This document shows positions 1 to 8,900 of a DNA stretch of 55,846 bases, in pieces. The notes below the pieces were generated by a model, which did not search any database, was not told the origin of the DNA, and worked only from the letters and a program-made list of their open reading frames with translations. Where the stretch lies: contig CAZGSR010000016.1 of assembly GCA_964528645.1 (NCBI GenBank), positions 1-55,846 of the forward strand, given 5' to 3'. Each line of letters opens with the position of its first letter. The first letter of the stretch is position 1. The stretch is from UBA5734 sp964528645 (GTDB lineage: Bacteria; Bacillota; Clostridia; Saccharofermentanales; UBA5734). The position numbers were made by a program, and so were the translations under genes.

Positions 1-63
1 ACTTCTATTTTACAAAACTTCGATTGTCTTGAGAATTAATCAGCGGTTCCCTAGAGAATGGAC

Positions 64-69
64 TATAAT
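64..69 (+). promoter_or_regulatory. Possible -10 box of the first small gene
   Basis: A perfect TATAAT lies 50 bases upstream of the ATG at 119. No convincing -35 hexamer is seen 16-18 bases upstream and there is no TGn extension, so this is a weak call from one hexamer. Confidence 0.3.
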
Positions 70-118
70 GAACTTATCAGAACAAGTCTGTTTAGCAATA
101 TCCGTCAAAGGTGCTCAA

Positions 119-397
119 ATGGAAAACGAATTTGAAAAAGGTTTCTGGGAGGTCTACGACCGGGCCGAGGAATTGGCAAAGAAGGATCCAGAATGGCGTT
201 TTCTGGAGGAGCAGATCCACCACGCCCTCGACCGCTTTGAAACAGTCGAAGGCCTGCAAGACAGGCTCATCACGCCGATTGACAAGCAGTATGTCCTCTT
301 CATGAAAAAAATCTATGAAGTCATGCACCAAAACGAGGCCGCTGCCACCCAAAAGACAGTCTTACCTCACGTCGATCACAAAGACATCAAACACTGA
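119..397 (+). CDS. Small hypothetical protein (92 aa)
   Basis: I do not recognise the family. The product is highly charged, has no signal peptide or membrane segment, and looks mainly alpha-helical (for example KGFWEVYDRAEELAKKDPEW), so a small cytosolic helical protein is likely. The frame is open from position 29, but the ATG at 119 is preferred because AAAGGTG lies just upstream, and a TATAAT at 64-69 would give a short leader. The 3' end overlaps the 3' end of the convergent glf gene by 11 bases. No operon partner is visible to the left because the window starts there. The call rests on the good ribosome binding site and coherent composition; function is unknown. Confidence 0.6.
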   Translation: MENEFEKGFWEVYDRAEELAKKDPEWRFLEEQIHHALDRFETVEGLQDRLITPIDKQYVLFMKKIYEVMHQNEAAATQKTVLPHVDHKDIKH

Positions 398-1496
398 ATT
401 CTTTTTCCACCCGGACCAGGGCACTGGCAATGACCTGGTGCATGTCGTAGTACTTGTAGTCAGCCAGTCGGCCACCAAAGATCACAAAGTTTTCCTGGTC
501 AGCCAATGCCTTGTATTGCAGATACAGGGCATTATTTTTGTCATCATTGACCGGATAATAGGGCTCATCACCTTGTTTCCATTCCGCTGGGTATTCACGG
601 GTGATAACGGTCTTGTCCTGGGTGCCGAATTCAAAATGCTTATGTTCGATGATCCGGGTGAACGCCGTCTCACGGTCGGTGTAGTTGACGACTGCATTGC
701 CCTGGTAATTCTCGACGCCTAGTGTCTGGTGTTCGAAACGCAGGCTGCGGTATTCGAGATTGCCAAAGCGGTAACCATAATACTCATCGATCATGCCTGT
801 GAAGACAGTCTTGTTGGCCAGTACATCCAATTCTGCCCGGTGGGCAAAATAGTCGGTTTCCAGGCGCACCTCAATGCCATCAAGCAGGCGGTCAGTGATC
901 TGATTGTAGCCGCCCTCCGGAATGCCCTGGTATTTATCATTGAAATAATTGTTGTCGTAAGTGAAACGCACCGGCAAGCGCTTGATGATGAAGGCTGGCA
1001 GCTCGGTAGCCGGACGGCCCCACTGCTTTTCAGTATAGCCTTTGATCAGTTTCTCATAAATGTCTGTACCAACCAGGGAAATCGCCTGCTCCTCGAGATT
1101 GTGCGGCACCGAAATGCCAGCAGCCATGCGCTGGGCCGAGATCCGGGCCTGGGCTTCCGCTGGTGTAATGACGTCCCAGAGCTTGTTGAAAGTGTTCATA
1201 TTGAAAGGCAGGTTATAGATTTCGCCCTTGAAATGAGCGATCGGTGAATTGGTATAGCGATTGAATTCGGCGAACTGGTTGACATAGTTCCAGATCCGCT
1301 TATCGCTGGTATGGAAGATATGGGCCCCGTAAACATGCACGTTGATCCCGGCGACGGATTCACAATAGATATTGCCGCCCGTGTGTTTTCTCCGGTCAAT
1401 GACCAGGCATCGCTTGCCACGCAGGTTTGCCTCATGGGCGAATGTAGCACCAAAAAGACCGGCACCGACGATCAGGTAATCATAGGGCTTTTCCAT
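387..1496 (-). CDS. glf: UDP-galactopyranose mutase
   Basis: This flavoenzyme interconverts UDP-galactopyranose and UDP-galactofuranose and so supplies Galf for cell-surface glycans; it acts in the cytosol. At 369 aa it has the usual family length. The N-terminal FAD Rossmann motif GAGLFGA is at residues 11-17, followed by the family's GGN and YGAHIFHT segments (around residues 41 and 56-63), a KGYTEKQWG segment mid-protein, and a C-terminal GGRLADYKYYDMHQ segment characteristic of UGM. The ATG at 1496 follows GCGAGGT. It is a single gene with its own extended -10 promoter and no glycosyltransferases next to it. It converges on, and slightly overlaps, the upstream small gene. Identity is secure by motif; which glycan it feeds cannot be told here. 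Confidence 0.96.
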   Translation of the reverse strand: MEKPYDYLIVGAGLFGATFAHEANLRGKRCLVIDRRKHTGGNIYCESVAGINVHVYGAHIFHTSDKRIWNYVNQFAEFNRYTNSPIAHFKGEIYNLPFNMNTFNKLWDVITPAEAQARISAQRMAAGISVPHNLEEQAISLVGTDIYEKLIKGYTEKQWGRPATELPAFIIKRLPVRFTYDNNYFNDKYQGIPEGGYNQITDRLLDGIEVRLETDYFAHRAELDVLANKTVFTGMIDEYYGYRFGNLEYRSLRFEHQTLGVENYQGNAVVNYTDRETAFTRIIEHKHFEFGTQDKTVITREYPAEWKQGDEPYYPVNDDKNNALYLQYKALADQENFVIFGGRLADYKYYDMHQVIASALVRVEKEFSV

Positions 1497-1525
1497 AGGG
1501 AGACCTCGCTTGTCTGTTTTGATTT

Positions 1526-1534
1526 ATTTTAGCA
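1526..1534 (-). promoter_or_regulatory. glf extended -10 promoter
   Basis: On the minus strand the sequence reads TGCTAAAAT, a TGn motif directly followed by a TATAAT-like hexamer, about 30 bases upstream of the glf ATG. No clear -35 is seen at 17 bases. Confidence 0.5.
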
Positions 1535-1620
1535 TGAAAAGCGCTGCCAGTTCATTGTGTAACGCCCCTTACCGCTGAGTGAATGCATCGATGATATGTT
1601 AGACCTACAAACGTATCCGT

Positions 1621-1653
1621 TCGAAATCGATTGAATATCTATCATAATCGATT
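1621..1653 (+). promoter_or_regulatory. osmC promoter with overlapping inverted repeat
   Basis: TTCGAA (1621-1626) and CATAAT (1644-1649) are separated by 17 bases and make a plausible -35/-10 pair. An exact inverted repeat, ATCGATT (1627-1633) and AATCGAT (1647-1653), lies across the spacer and the -10, which is a typical position for a repressor operator. The regulator is not identified. Confidence 0.4.
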
Positions 1654-1673
1654 CATTTTTTAGGAGGTATCCC

Positions 1674-2090
1674 ATGCCTGTTCGTGATTCATCCGCTGTC
1701 TGGAATGGTAGTTTAAAAGAAGGCAAGGGCGTCATGCGCCTTGGCTCCGGCATGTATGAAGGCCCCTTTACCTTTGCATCCCGTTTTGAAGATGGCACCG
1801 GCACCAATCCTGAAGAACTGATCGGCGCTGCCCATGCCGGCTGTTTCTCGATGTTCCTCTCAGCCATCCTCTCCGATGCCGGCCATGTACCGACCCGGAT
1901 CTCCACTTCGGCCAAAGTACACCTTGGTGCCGGTCCGAAGATTGTCCTGATCGAGCTGTCTACCGTCGGCGAAGTCCCCGGCATCGACGCCGCCACCTTC
2001 CTCGAATTCGCCGAAAAAGCCAAAGTCGGCTGTCCTGTCTCCCAAGCCTTGTCGGCAGTTGAGATGAAAATGACAGCTGAACTGATCTGA
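1674..2090 (+). CDS. osmC: OsmC family peroxiredoxin
   Basis: OsmC/Ohr-type thiol peroxidase that reduces organic hydroperoxides in the cytosol. The 138-aa length and overall pattern fit the OsmC branch. The two active-site cysteines are visible: Cys57 in AHAGCFSM and Cys120 in VGCPVSQAL. Arg37 is a candidate for the conserved active-site arginine. The start is supported by AGGAGGT six to eight bases upstream. The gene stands alone, with an inverted repeat over its promoter that would suit oxidative- or envelope-stress control (inference), and a strong stem-loop terminator downstream that runs into the 3' end of the convergent lysR gene. OsmC versus Ohr is judged from general resemblance only. 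Confidence 0.93.
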   Translation: MPVRDSSAVWNGSLKEGKGVMRLGSGMYEGPFTFASRFEDGTGTNPEELIGAAHAGCFSMFLSAILSDAGHVPTRISTSAKVHLGAGPKIVLIELSTVGEVPGIDAATFLEFAEKAKVGCPVSQALSAVEMKMTAELI

Positions 2091-2099
2091 CTAGACGAG

Positions 2100-3020
2100 T
2101 CAATTGCCAAAAGGGCCGTCCCGCAAGGGGCGGTCTTTTTCATTCCCCGCCTGGAGGATCATCGCAATCAGGGCCTGCATGGCGGGTGTCAGGTATTTGT
2201 TTTTGTGGTGAACCAGGCTGAAAGCACGGACCAGGTCGAGGCCCTCGACTTGGATGGCTCGCAGCGCGCCTGAGTGCAGAGGTGCTGTGATCAAGCGGCT
2301 GGAGAGCACCGCGATGCCCAGGCCATTCAAGGCAGCCTGGACCATGGCGTCCGAGTTGATCGCTTCCCAGGCAATTTTCCACGGGATCTGCTGCAAGGCC
2401 ATGGTGTGCTCGAACAGTTCGCGGGTCCCGCTGCCCTGCTCGCGGACAATGAAGGACTGGTCATCCAGCGCGTGCAACGGAATGGGGCGGTCGATACTGA
2501 AGAACGGGTGTTTGAGGCCACAGGCCAGGACCAGGTGGTCAACCATGAACGGCTGGGCCAGGATGTCCTTGCTTGTGATCGAGCCTTCAACCAGAGCCAG
2601 GTCCAGTTCATTGCGGATGACCAACTGCTCGATATCACGCGTATTGCGGATGCTCGCCTCGACTCTGACCTGAGGATATTGGTCGCTGAATGATGTCAGG
2701 AATCCCGGCAGAAGACAGGTTCCGATCGTCAGGGTCGCCCCGATACGCAGGCTGCCGCTGCCAGATTCAACCTCGATGGCCTGGTCCATTTCGCCCAGCA
2801 GATTGATCACATGCCGGGCATAACCGAGCAGGACTTTGCCAGGGCCTGTCAAATACAATCGCCGCGACAATCGGTCGAACAGCTTGACCCCATAATGCTT
2901 TTCCAGCTCAGCGATGGCCAGGCTGACCGTGGGCTGGGCGATGAACAACGCTTCCGAAGCGCGTGTCATATTGCCCGCATCGACAACAGCCAGGAAGATT
3001 TGCAGGTGACGCAAGGTCAT
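2100..3020 (-). CDS. LysR family transcriptional regulator
   Basis: DNA-binding regulator of 306 aa, the normal LysR length. Residues 1-60 form the winged helix-turn-helix (MTLRHLQIFLAVVDAGNMTR..., then SLAIAELEKHYGVKLFDR), and residues 90-300 form the periplasmic-binding-like effector domain. The ATG at 3020 follows TTGAGGT. It is divergently transcribed from the YeiH-type exporter at 3145, the classical arrangement of a LysR regulator with its target, and it resembles the YeiE/CysL branch that is often paired with yeiH (established context). It probably controls that gene from the AT-rich 124-base intergenic region. The effector is unknown; a sulfur or organic-acid metabolite is only a guess from the neighbour. 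Confidence 0.92.
   Translation of the reverse strand: MTLRHLQIFLAVVDAGNMTRASEALFIAQPTVSLAIAELEKHYGVKLFDRLSRRLYLTGPGKVLLGYARHVINLLGEMDQAIEVESGSGSLRIGATLTIGTCLLPGFLTSFSDQYPQVRVEASIRNTRDIEQLVIRNELDLALVEGSITSKDILAQPFMVDHLVLACGLKHPFFSIDRPIPLHALDDQSFIVREQGSGTRELFEHTMALQQIPWKIAWEAINSDAMVQAALNGLGIAVLSSRLITAPLHSGALRAIQVEGLDLVRAFSLVHHKNKYLTPAMQALIAMILQAGNEKDRPLRDGPFGN
2111..2140 (+). terminator. Rho-independent terminator of osmC
   Basis: A stem of ten or more pairs including G-U closes on a GCAA tetraloop (2123-2126) and is followed by a T run (2136-2140). It lies inside the last codons of the convergent lysR gene, so the same bases encode the LysR C-terminus. Confidence 0.8.
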
Positions 3021-3144
3021 ACGCTATACCTCAAGGAATTTATCATAGGCTTTTTACTATCTTATTCATTTTATCATTGTATTTTTAAAATTATCGATCT
3101 TAGGCTAAACTGGATCTTGATTTTTATCTTGGAGGTCTACTTTA

Positions 3145-4182
3145 ATGGAAATAAAAGCGCGCGCCTGGCCCGGCCTGCTGCTTTGTCTGGCAATTGCAGC
3201 TCCAGCCTGGTTTCTCGGAAGATTTCTGCCGGTGATTGGCGGACCCGTTTTCGGCATTCTCATAGGAATCCTGCTGGCCAATCTTTTCCCTGGCCTGACT
3301 TCTGGTGTTCACGGTTTCAGCTTTGAACCCGGTATCCGGCTGACCAGCAAGAAACTGCTCCAGGTGGCGGTGGTTTTGCTCGGTTTCGAGATGAATTTTG
3401 CCACGATCGTCAAGGTCGGTGGCCAGTCGCTGTTTGTCATGCTGTTCACACTGACTGCTGCCTTTGTCACAGCCTATGCCATAGGCAAGCTTTTGCGCCT
3501 GGAGAGCAAAACTGTCACCCTGATCGGCGTTGGCACCTCGATCTGCGGTGGCTCGGCTATCGCGGCGACGGCACCTGTCATTGCAGCCGATGATGAAGAA
3601 GTCGCTGCAGCGATCTCGACCATTTTCCTGTTCAATGTCCTGGCGGTCTTCATCTTCCCTGCTTTGGGCCATTCGCTGAACTTGAGCGACATGGGATTTG
3701 GCCTCTGGGCTGGCACAGCTGTCAACGACACGTCCTCGGTTGTAGCAGCAGGAACGGCCTGGAGTGCCGCAGCTGGTAACAATGTCGCCCTCAGCTATGC
3801 GACGATTGTCAAACTGACCCGGACGCTGATGATCGTGCCAATTACCTTCACCCTGGCCGTGCGTACGGCCCTGCTGGCGCGCCGGCAGGAAAATGCCTCT
3901 GAAGCGTCGGCGTATAACCTGGTGCGGACTTTCCCCTGGTTTGTCATCGCTTTCCTTGCCGTCGCCCTGCTGAACACCTGGCTGCCCTGGTCGGATCTGG
4001 CCAGCAAATTCGTCACGGCCGGCAAATTCCTGATCGTTATGGCCATGTCCGCCATCGGTCTGAACACCCGCTTCAAACGCCTCATCGCCCAAGGCTGGCG
4101 GCCCATCCTGCTCGGACTTTGCTGCTGGTTTGCCGTCGCCAGCGTCTCCCTGCTCGTCCAGAAACTGACCGCTGCACTATAA
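3145..4182 (+). CDS. YeiH family putative sulfate exporter
   Basis: Integral membrane protein of 345 aa with about ten hydrophobic segments and little soluble sequence. It matches the YeiH/PSE (putative sulfate exporter) family, including the conserved GGPVFGILIGILLAN, GVGTSICGGSAIAATAPVI and GTAVNDTSSVVAAG segments. The family is annotated from genomic context as an anion exporter; its true substrate is not settled. The ATG follows GGAGGT at good spacing. It is divergent from a LysR regulator, which supports inducible expression. A GGGACGCCGTCCC palindrome followed by T residues overlaps the stop codon and probably terminates transcription before dinB. Confidence 0.9.
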   Translation: MEIKARAWPGLLLCLAIAAPAWFLGRFLPVIGGPVFGILIGILLANLFPGLTSGVHGFSFEPGIRLTSKKLLQVAVVLLGFEMNFATIVKVGGQSLFVMLFTLTAAFVTAYAIGKLLRLESKTVTLIGVGTSICGGSAIAATAPVIAADDEEVAAAISTIFLFNVLAVFIFPALGHSLNLSDMGFGLWAGTAVNDTSSVVAAGTAWSAAAGNNVALSYATIVKLTRTLMIVPITFTLAVRTALLARRQENASEASAYNLVRTFPWFVIAFLAVALLNTWLPWSDLASKFVTAGKFLIVMAMSAIGLNTRFKRLIAQGWRPILLGLCCWFAVASVSLLVQKLTAAL

Positions 4183-4207
4183 AAGGGACGCCGTCCCTTT
4201 TTCGGCA
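4181..4207. repeat. Dispersed palindrome, copy 1
   Basis: Core GGGACGCCGTCCC at 4185-4197, flanked by A and T runs and ending in TTCGGCA. It overlaps the yeiH stop codon. The T run makes it terminator-like on the plus strand. A TGGTATAAT promoter element starts four bases after it. Confidence 0.75.
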
Positions 4208-4210
4208 GAA

Positions 4211-4219
4211 TGGTATAAT
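4211..4219 (+). promoter_or_regulatory. dinB extended -10 promoter
   Basis: TGGTATAAT, a perfect extended -10 about 40 bases upstream of the dinB ATG. The place where a -35 would sit is occupied by the palindrome at 4181-4207. Confidence 0.6.
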
Positions 4220-4260
4220 CGATCTGAGAATAGGCTCTGGTTCTGAGGACCCCCACTGTT

Positions 4261-5481
4261 ATGCGCAAAGTCATTTTCCTTGTAGATATGAATGCGTTTT
4301 TCATTTCGTGTGAAAGGACGCGACACGCTGAACTGCGCGGCAGGCCGGCGGCTGTTGCCGGTGATCCGCAGCGTCGGACCGGGATCATCCTGGCTGCGAA
4401 TTACGAAGCTCGGGCCTTTGGGGTTAAAACAACCATGCTGGTGCACGAAGCCCTGCGGTTGTGCCCAGATTTGGCTCTGGTTCCTCCGGATCATGATTTC
4501 TATGCCCAAAAATCCCACGAAGTCATGCAGCTGCTCCGGCAATTCACTCCGGTTGTCGAACCCAACAGCATCGATGAAGCCTGGCTGGACATGACCGGAT
4601 GTGAAAAGCTATCAGGCACCCCGCTCGAAGCGGCGCAATCGATCATGCAGACGATCAATGAAAAGTTGGACCTGTGGTGCTCGATCGGGATTTCCGACAA
4701 TAAATTTCTGGCTAAGATGGCTTCGGAAATGAAAAAGCCGCAGGGGATTACCGAACTTTGGCCGGAGAATGTGCCCGGCAAGCTATGGCCGTTGCCAGTT
4801 GGCGCCATGTATGGCGTCGGACAAAAAACGGCCGAAAAACTCAAGCGCCTGGGCGTGGCCACGATTGGTGATCTGGCTCGCCTGAGCCAGGAATTCCTGG
4901 TTGAACGCTTTGGCAAAAGCGGCATCGTCCTTTTTCGGCATGCGCACGGTCTGGAGGACGCTCCGGTCCTTGCCACTGACGATGATACCGTCCAGTCGAT
5001 CGGCCGCTCGACGACCTTGTCTGAGAATATCTCAGATCTGGAAAAAGCCAAGCGAATCTTACTTGAATTGTCTGACGAAGTCGCCGCGACAGCCCGCAAA
5101 CAAGACCTGAAAGGTCAAGTGGTCCAGATCACACTCAAATACACGGATTTTAAAGTGATCACGCGCCAGAGCATGGTGCCAGCTACAAACCTGTCGCAGG
5201 AAGTGTATCTGTCCGGTTGTACACTACTCGCCAGAAACTGGGACTCGTCCAAGCCCGTACGCCTGATCGGGATCAGTCTCGGCCATTTTCAGAAGCAGCA
5301 GGAGGATCGTCAGCTGACCCTGTTTGACCAGATTGATGGTAATAAAGAAAACAAGGCGCTCGAACATGTGCCACAAACAGGAAAAGTCGACCAGGCCGTC
5401 GACTACATCCGAGAGCGGTTCGGACAAAACAGCATCACTCGGGCGTCGCTGATGAAAAAGAAGAAGCCCAAAGATGACTGA
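4261..5481 (+). CDS. dinB: DNA polymerase IV (Y family)
   Basis: Error-prone translesion DNA polymerase, 406 aa. The palm carries the metal-binding acidic residues: Asp9 in LVDMNAFF and Asp105-Glu106 in SIDEAWLD. The thumb helix-hairpin-helix region (GVGQKTAEKLKRLGV) and the little-finger domain follow. Near the C-terminus QLTLF (residues 351-355) fits the sliding-clamp-binding consensus QLxLF, so the enzyme should be recruited by the beta clamp. The ATG at 4261 opens directly on the conserved N-terminus and has GAGGAC upstream. No LexA box was recognised. The gene stands alone between the YeiH exporter and a convergent small gene. Confidence 0.95.
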   Translation: MRKVIFLVDMNAFFISCERTRHAELRGRPAAVAGDPQRRTGIILAANYEARAFGVKTTMLVHEALRLCPDLALVPPDHDFYAQKSHEVMQLLRQFTPVVEPNSIDEAWLDMTGCEKLSGTPLEAAQSIMQTINEKLDLWCSIGISDNKFLAKMASEMKKPQGITELWPENVPGKLWPLPVGAMYGVGQKTAEKLKRLGVATIGDLARLSQEFLVERFGKSGIVLFRHAHGLEDAPVLATDDDTVQSIGRSTTLSENISDLEKAKRILLELSDEVAATARKQDLKGQVVQITLKYTDFKVITRQSMVPATNLSQEVYLSGCTLLARNWDSSKPVRLIGISLGHFQKQQEDRQLTLFDQIDGNKENKALEHVPQTGKVDQAVDYIRERFGQNSITRASLMKKKKPKDD

Positions 5482-5509
5482 CCATCCTGGTCTGATTCCA
5501 AAGGATGGA

Positions 5510-5818
5510 TCAATTCAGAACTTTGATGATCTGGACAAACTCAGCATTGACGATTTGGAGTCCACTGGCCGTTTCCACCTCAATCCAGTTCTCGTTGACC
5601 TGAATGATTTTTCCTTTGACCGTGCTGCCGTAGGAACCAGAAGAAATTTTGCACTGTTTCCCTGTGTATTGTTGTAGCAATTCATTGGTCATCGCAACTT
5701 TCCTCCTGTGCCTGATTCGTTTTGCCGCCAGTATAAGTTGAAATGCATGTTGCTGATGCAACAGGACGAACAGAATAAAAATCGGGAAATAAAGCGTAAC
5801 AAACGTGCCTGAGTCCAT
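5510..5818 (-). CDS. DUF6897-like small protein with possible membrane anchor
   Basis: The last 60 residues (from MTNELLQQYTGKQC) look like the small, beta-rich DUF6897 type found in Clostridia, with a KGKIIQVNENWIEVET core; the function of that family is not known to me. Two starts are credible. The ATG at 5818, behind AGGGG, adds a hydrophobic segment and a basic stretch (KRIRHRRK), giving a 102-aa membrane-anchored form. The ATG at 5692 has a perfect AGGAGG nine bases upstream and gives the 60-aa soluble form. Both could be used, or two small genes may have fused. The gene converges on dinB; a dispersed palindrome lies upstream of its first start. Confidence 0.65.
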   Translation of the reverse strand: MDSGTFVTLYFPIFILFVLLHQQHAFQLILAAKRIRHRRKVAMTNELLQQYTGKQCKISSGSYGSTVKGKIIQVNENWIEVETASGLQIVNAEFVQIIKVLN

Positions 5819-5837
5819 CAGCAATCACCCCTTTTTG

Positions 5838-5864
5838 AAAAGGGACCGGGTCCCTTTTTGGGCA
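5838..5864. repeat. Dispersed palindrome, copy 2
   Basis: Core GGGACCGGGTCCC at 5842-5854 with flanking A and T runs and a degenerate outer arm TTGGGCA. It lies between the 3' end of the surface-protein gene and the 5' end of the DUF6897-like gene, and is T-flanked on both strands. Confidence 0.7.
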
Positions 5865-5879
5865 AAAAGCCAGAAACAG

Positions 5880-5914
5880 GCTCCCCTCTAAGCTTTGCGG
5901 GCTTGGAGGGGAGC
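5880..5914 (-). terminator. Stem-loop downstream of the surface-protein gene
   Basis: GCTCCCCTC pairs with GAGGGGAGC, with an inner AAGC/GCTT stem. On the minus strand it is followed by an interrupted T-rich tract. It sits about 66 bases after the surface-protein stop codon. A short GT repeat (5916-5930) lies between stem and gene. Confidence 0.55.
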
Positions 5915-5980
5915 AGTGTGTGTGTGTGTGCGATTCTGTCGTCCGGATGCCTTCAATCAATTGTTCAGGCAGCCCAACGT

Positions 5981-8900
5981 TCAGCTGTTTTCCCGTTTCT
6001 TCCACAGGATGAGAAGGGTCCCAGCCAACAGAAGGGTCATCAGGCCGATCACTTTGAACGGGTAAGCGTCAGATAGATCGCCGGTTTGGGGCATTTCTGC
6101 TCCGAAGACATCCAGGATAGCTGCCAAGGTAGTTGTCGGTGCCGGAGTCGTTGTCGGAGGCGGCGGGAGGGTATCAATGTCGACGTCTGCACCGTCGCTG
6201 TCACTGACCGGTGTCTGCTCGTCGTCTGTACCGCTGACGGTGACAATGTCATCGATATTTTCGCCGCGGTCGCCATCGATGGATGCCTCAAAGTAGACCG
6301 TCAGGCTGGCTCCCGGCAGGATGGTCTGCGGCAACGTGATCGGTGTGGTCAGGGTGGCATTGGTGTAGAGAAGCGGACTAAAGGCGGGGCCGCCTTCGAT
6401 CGAGTCGGTCAGGCTGGTGATCGTGACTGGATCATTGGCCAGACTGGTGTTTACAATGACGACCATGAAGGTTGCTTCGTCGCCAGGATCATCCACTGAA
6501 TCATCCAGGGCGAATTTGGCAATGTCGATGGACGGTGGCGCGTTGACTGGGATCGAGAACTCGTCACTTTCAGGTTCGGTTTCAGTCGAATCCACAATTA
6601 CAGTGTTGTCGAGCCAGCCGTCAGCGGGGCTCTCTTCGGTGCTGGTGCCAGCTGCCGTGATTTCAGCCAGGGTGACGGTGTGGCTGCCGGTGAAGATCCA
6701 AGTCTCACCAACATCGAGCTTGTCGTTATCATTGGTGTCGCCACTGCTGTAAGTTGGTCCGACCGTGCAAATCGGATCTGTGACCGTGATGTTTGTCAGA
6801 ACCACATTGCCCTTATTAACAACAGTGAAGGTGTACGGCACGACTTGTCCCACGGTCGTGATCAAGGTTGTTGTGCTGGTTTTTTCAACAGACAGAGCAG
6901 GCGACAATCCGATCGAGATTTCATGATCATCGGTGTCTGGGCTGGTCTCATTCGAGTCAGCCGTCACTGTGTTGTCCAAATCGCCGCCGCCGTTGGAGTC
7001 AATCTCTGCCTGCGTGACGATGTGGCTGCCGGTGTAGGTCCAGGCTTCGTTCACATCCAGAATGCCGTCCAGGCCGATGTCACCACTGCTGTAGGATGGG
7101 CCAATATCACAATCAGGATCCATGACGGTGATGCCAGTGAGACTGACATTACCCGTATTACGGACTACAAATGTATAGGGCACCACTTGGCCAGCTGCTG
7201 TGATCAGGGTTGTTGCGCTTGATTTCTCAACGGACAGGCCAGGAATCTGGGCGATCGGAATCGCGTGGATATCGGTATCCGGGTCGGTCTCGTTTGAATC
7301 GGCTGTGACTGTGTTGTCGAGATCGCCATCCCCGCCACCATTGCCGTCAAGTTCAGATTGGGTGACGGTATGGTTGCCAGCAAAGGTCCAACTTTCACCA
7401 ACGTCGAGCTTGTTGTTACCGTTGTCGCCGCTGACATAAGCCGGAGCCGGGCTGACGTTCGGGTCGGTGACCGAGATGCCGGTCAACATCGTGTTGCCGG
7501 TGTTCGTGACCACGAAGGTGTAAGGTACGCTTTGGCCGGCTGCGGTGATCAGGATCGTGGTGCTGCTCTTGACCACATTCAGACCAGGGATGCGGCTGAT
7601 CGGGATGGCCAGGTCATCGGTAGCCGGGCCGGTCTCGTTCGAGTCGGCCGTCACCGTGTTGTCGAGATCGCCATCGCCGTCGCCATTGGAGTCCATCTCC
7701 GCCTGTGTCACGGTGTGGCTGCCCGTATAGGTCCAGGCTTCGCCGACATCCAGGATGCCATCCAGACCGAGATCGCCGCTGCTGTAGGTCGGACCTGTTG
7801 TGCAGTTCGGGTCTGTGACCGTGATGCCCGTCAGGCTGACGTTGCCGGTGTTCCTGACCACGAAGGTGTACGGGACGACTTGGCCAGCTGCGGTGATCAG
7901 GGTCGTCGTGCTCGTTTTCTCGACCTCCAGATCCGCGGCATAGCCGATATTGATGAAATGGTCATCCGTATCCGGGCCGGTCTCGTTCGAGTCAGCCGTC
8001 ACGGTGTTGTCGAGGTCGCCGTCACCGCCGCCGTTGGAGTCGATCTCTTCCTGCGTCACGGTATGGCTGCCGGTGAAAATCCAGATCTCCGTGACTTCCA
8101 TCAGGCCGTTGTGGTTCAGATCGCCGACGTCCAGCACGGGGTCAGCGTCGCAGTTCGGATCACTGACCGTGATGCCGGTCAGGGTGACATTGCCGGTGTT
8201 GTAGACCGTGAAGGTATACGGCACCACCTGGCCGGCGTGATCGATCAGGATCGTGGTGCTATTCTTGACCACATCGAGAGCCGGATTCTGGTCAATCGGG
8301 ATTGCCAGATCATCGGTGTCCGGGCCGGTCTCGTTCGAATCCGCCGTCACCGTGTTGTCGAGGTCGCCGTCGCCGCCGCCATCTGTGTCGATTTCAGCTT
8401 GCGTGACGGTGTGGCTGCCGGTGTAAGTCCAGCTTTCGCCGACATCGAGTAGGCCGTTGCTGTTGGTGTCGCCGCTGGCATAGGCCGGAGCCGGGCTGAC
8501 ATTCGGGTCGCTGACCGTGATGCCTGTCAGGGTGACATTGCCGGTGTTAGTAACGATGAAAGTGTATGGCACGATCTGGCCGGCTGCGGTGATCAGCGTC
8601 GTCGTGCTGCTCTTGGCCACATTCAGTCCAGGGGTGCGGCTGATCGGGATGAAATGATCGTCGGTCTCGGGACCGGTTTCATTGGAATCGGCCGTCACCG
8701 TGTTGTCGAGGTCGCCATCGCCGCCGCCGTTGGAATCAATCTCCGCCTGCGTCACGGTGTGGCTGCCGCTGTAGGTCCAGGCTTCGCCGACGTCCAGGAT
8801 GCCGTCCATGCCGATGTCACCACTGCTGTAGGTCGGGCCTGTCGTGCAGTTCGGGTCGGTGACCGTGATGCCCGTCAGGCTGACGTTGCCGGTGTTCGTC

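Noticed and set aside
3142..4092. A 316-codon minus-strand frame opposite the YeiH exporter
   Set aside because: Antisense shadow with an unnatural Gln/Asp/Arg composition; the plus strand encodes a clear membrane transporter.
5916..5930. GT dinucleotide repeat as a phase-variation tract
   Set aside because: It lies downstream of the surface-protein stop codon and its stem-loop, outside any coding frame or promoter, so a switch function is unlikely.
7358..8452. Long plus-strand open frames (up to 364 codons) opposite the surface-protein gene
   Set aside because: They are the reverse complement of the tandem repeats; the products are themselves repeats rich in Asp, Arg, Val and Gly with no family resemblance and no ribosome binding site. 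The minus-strand protein has a signal peptide, domains and an anchor.
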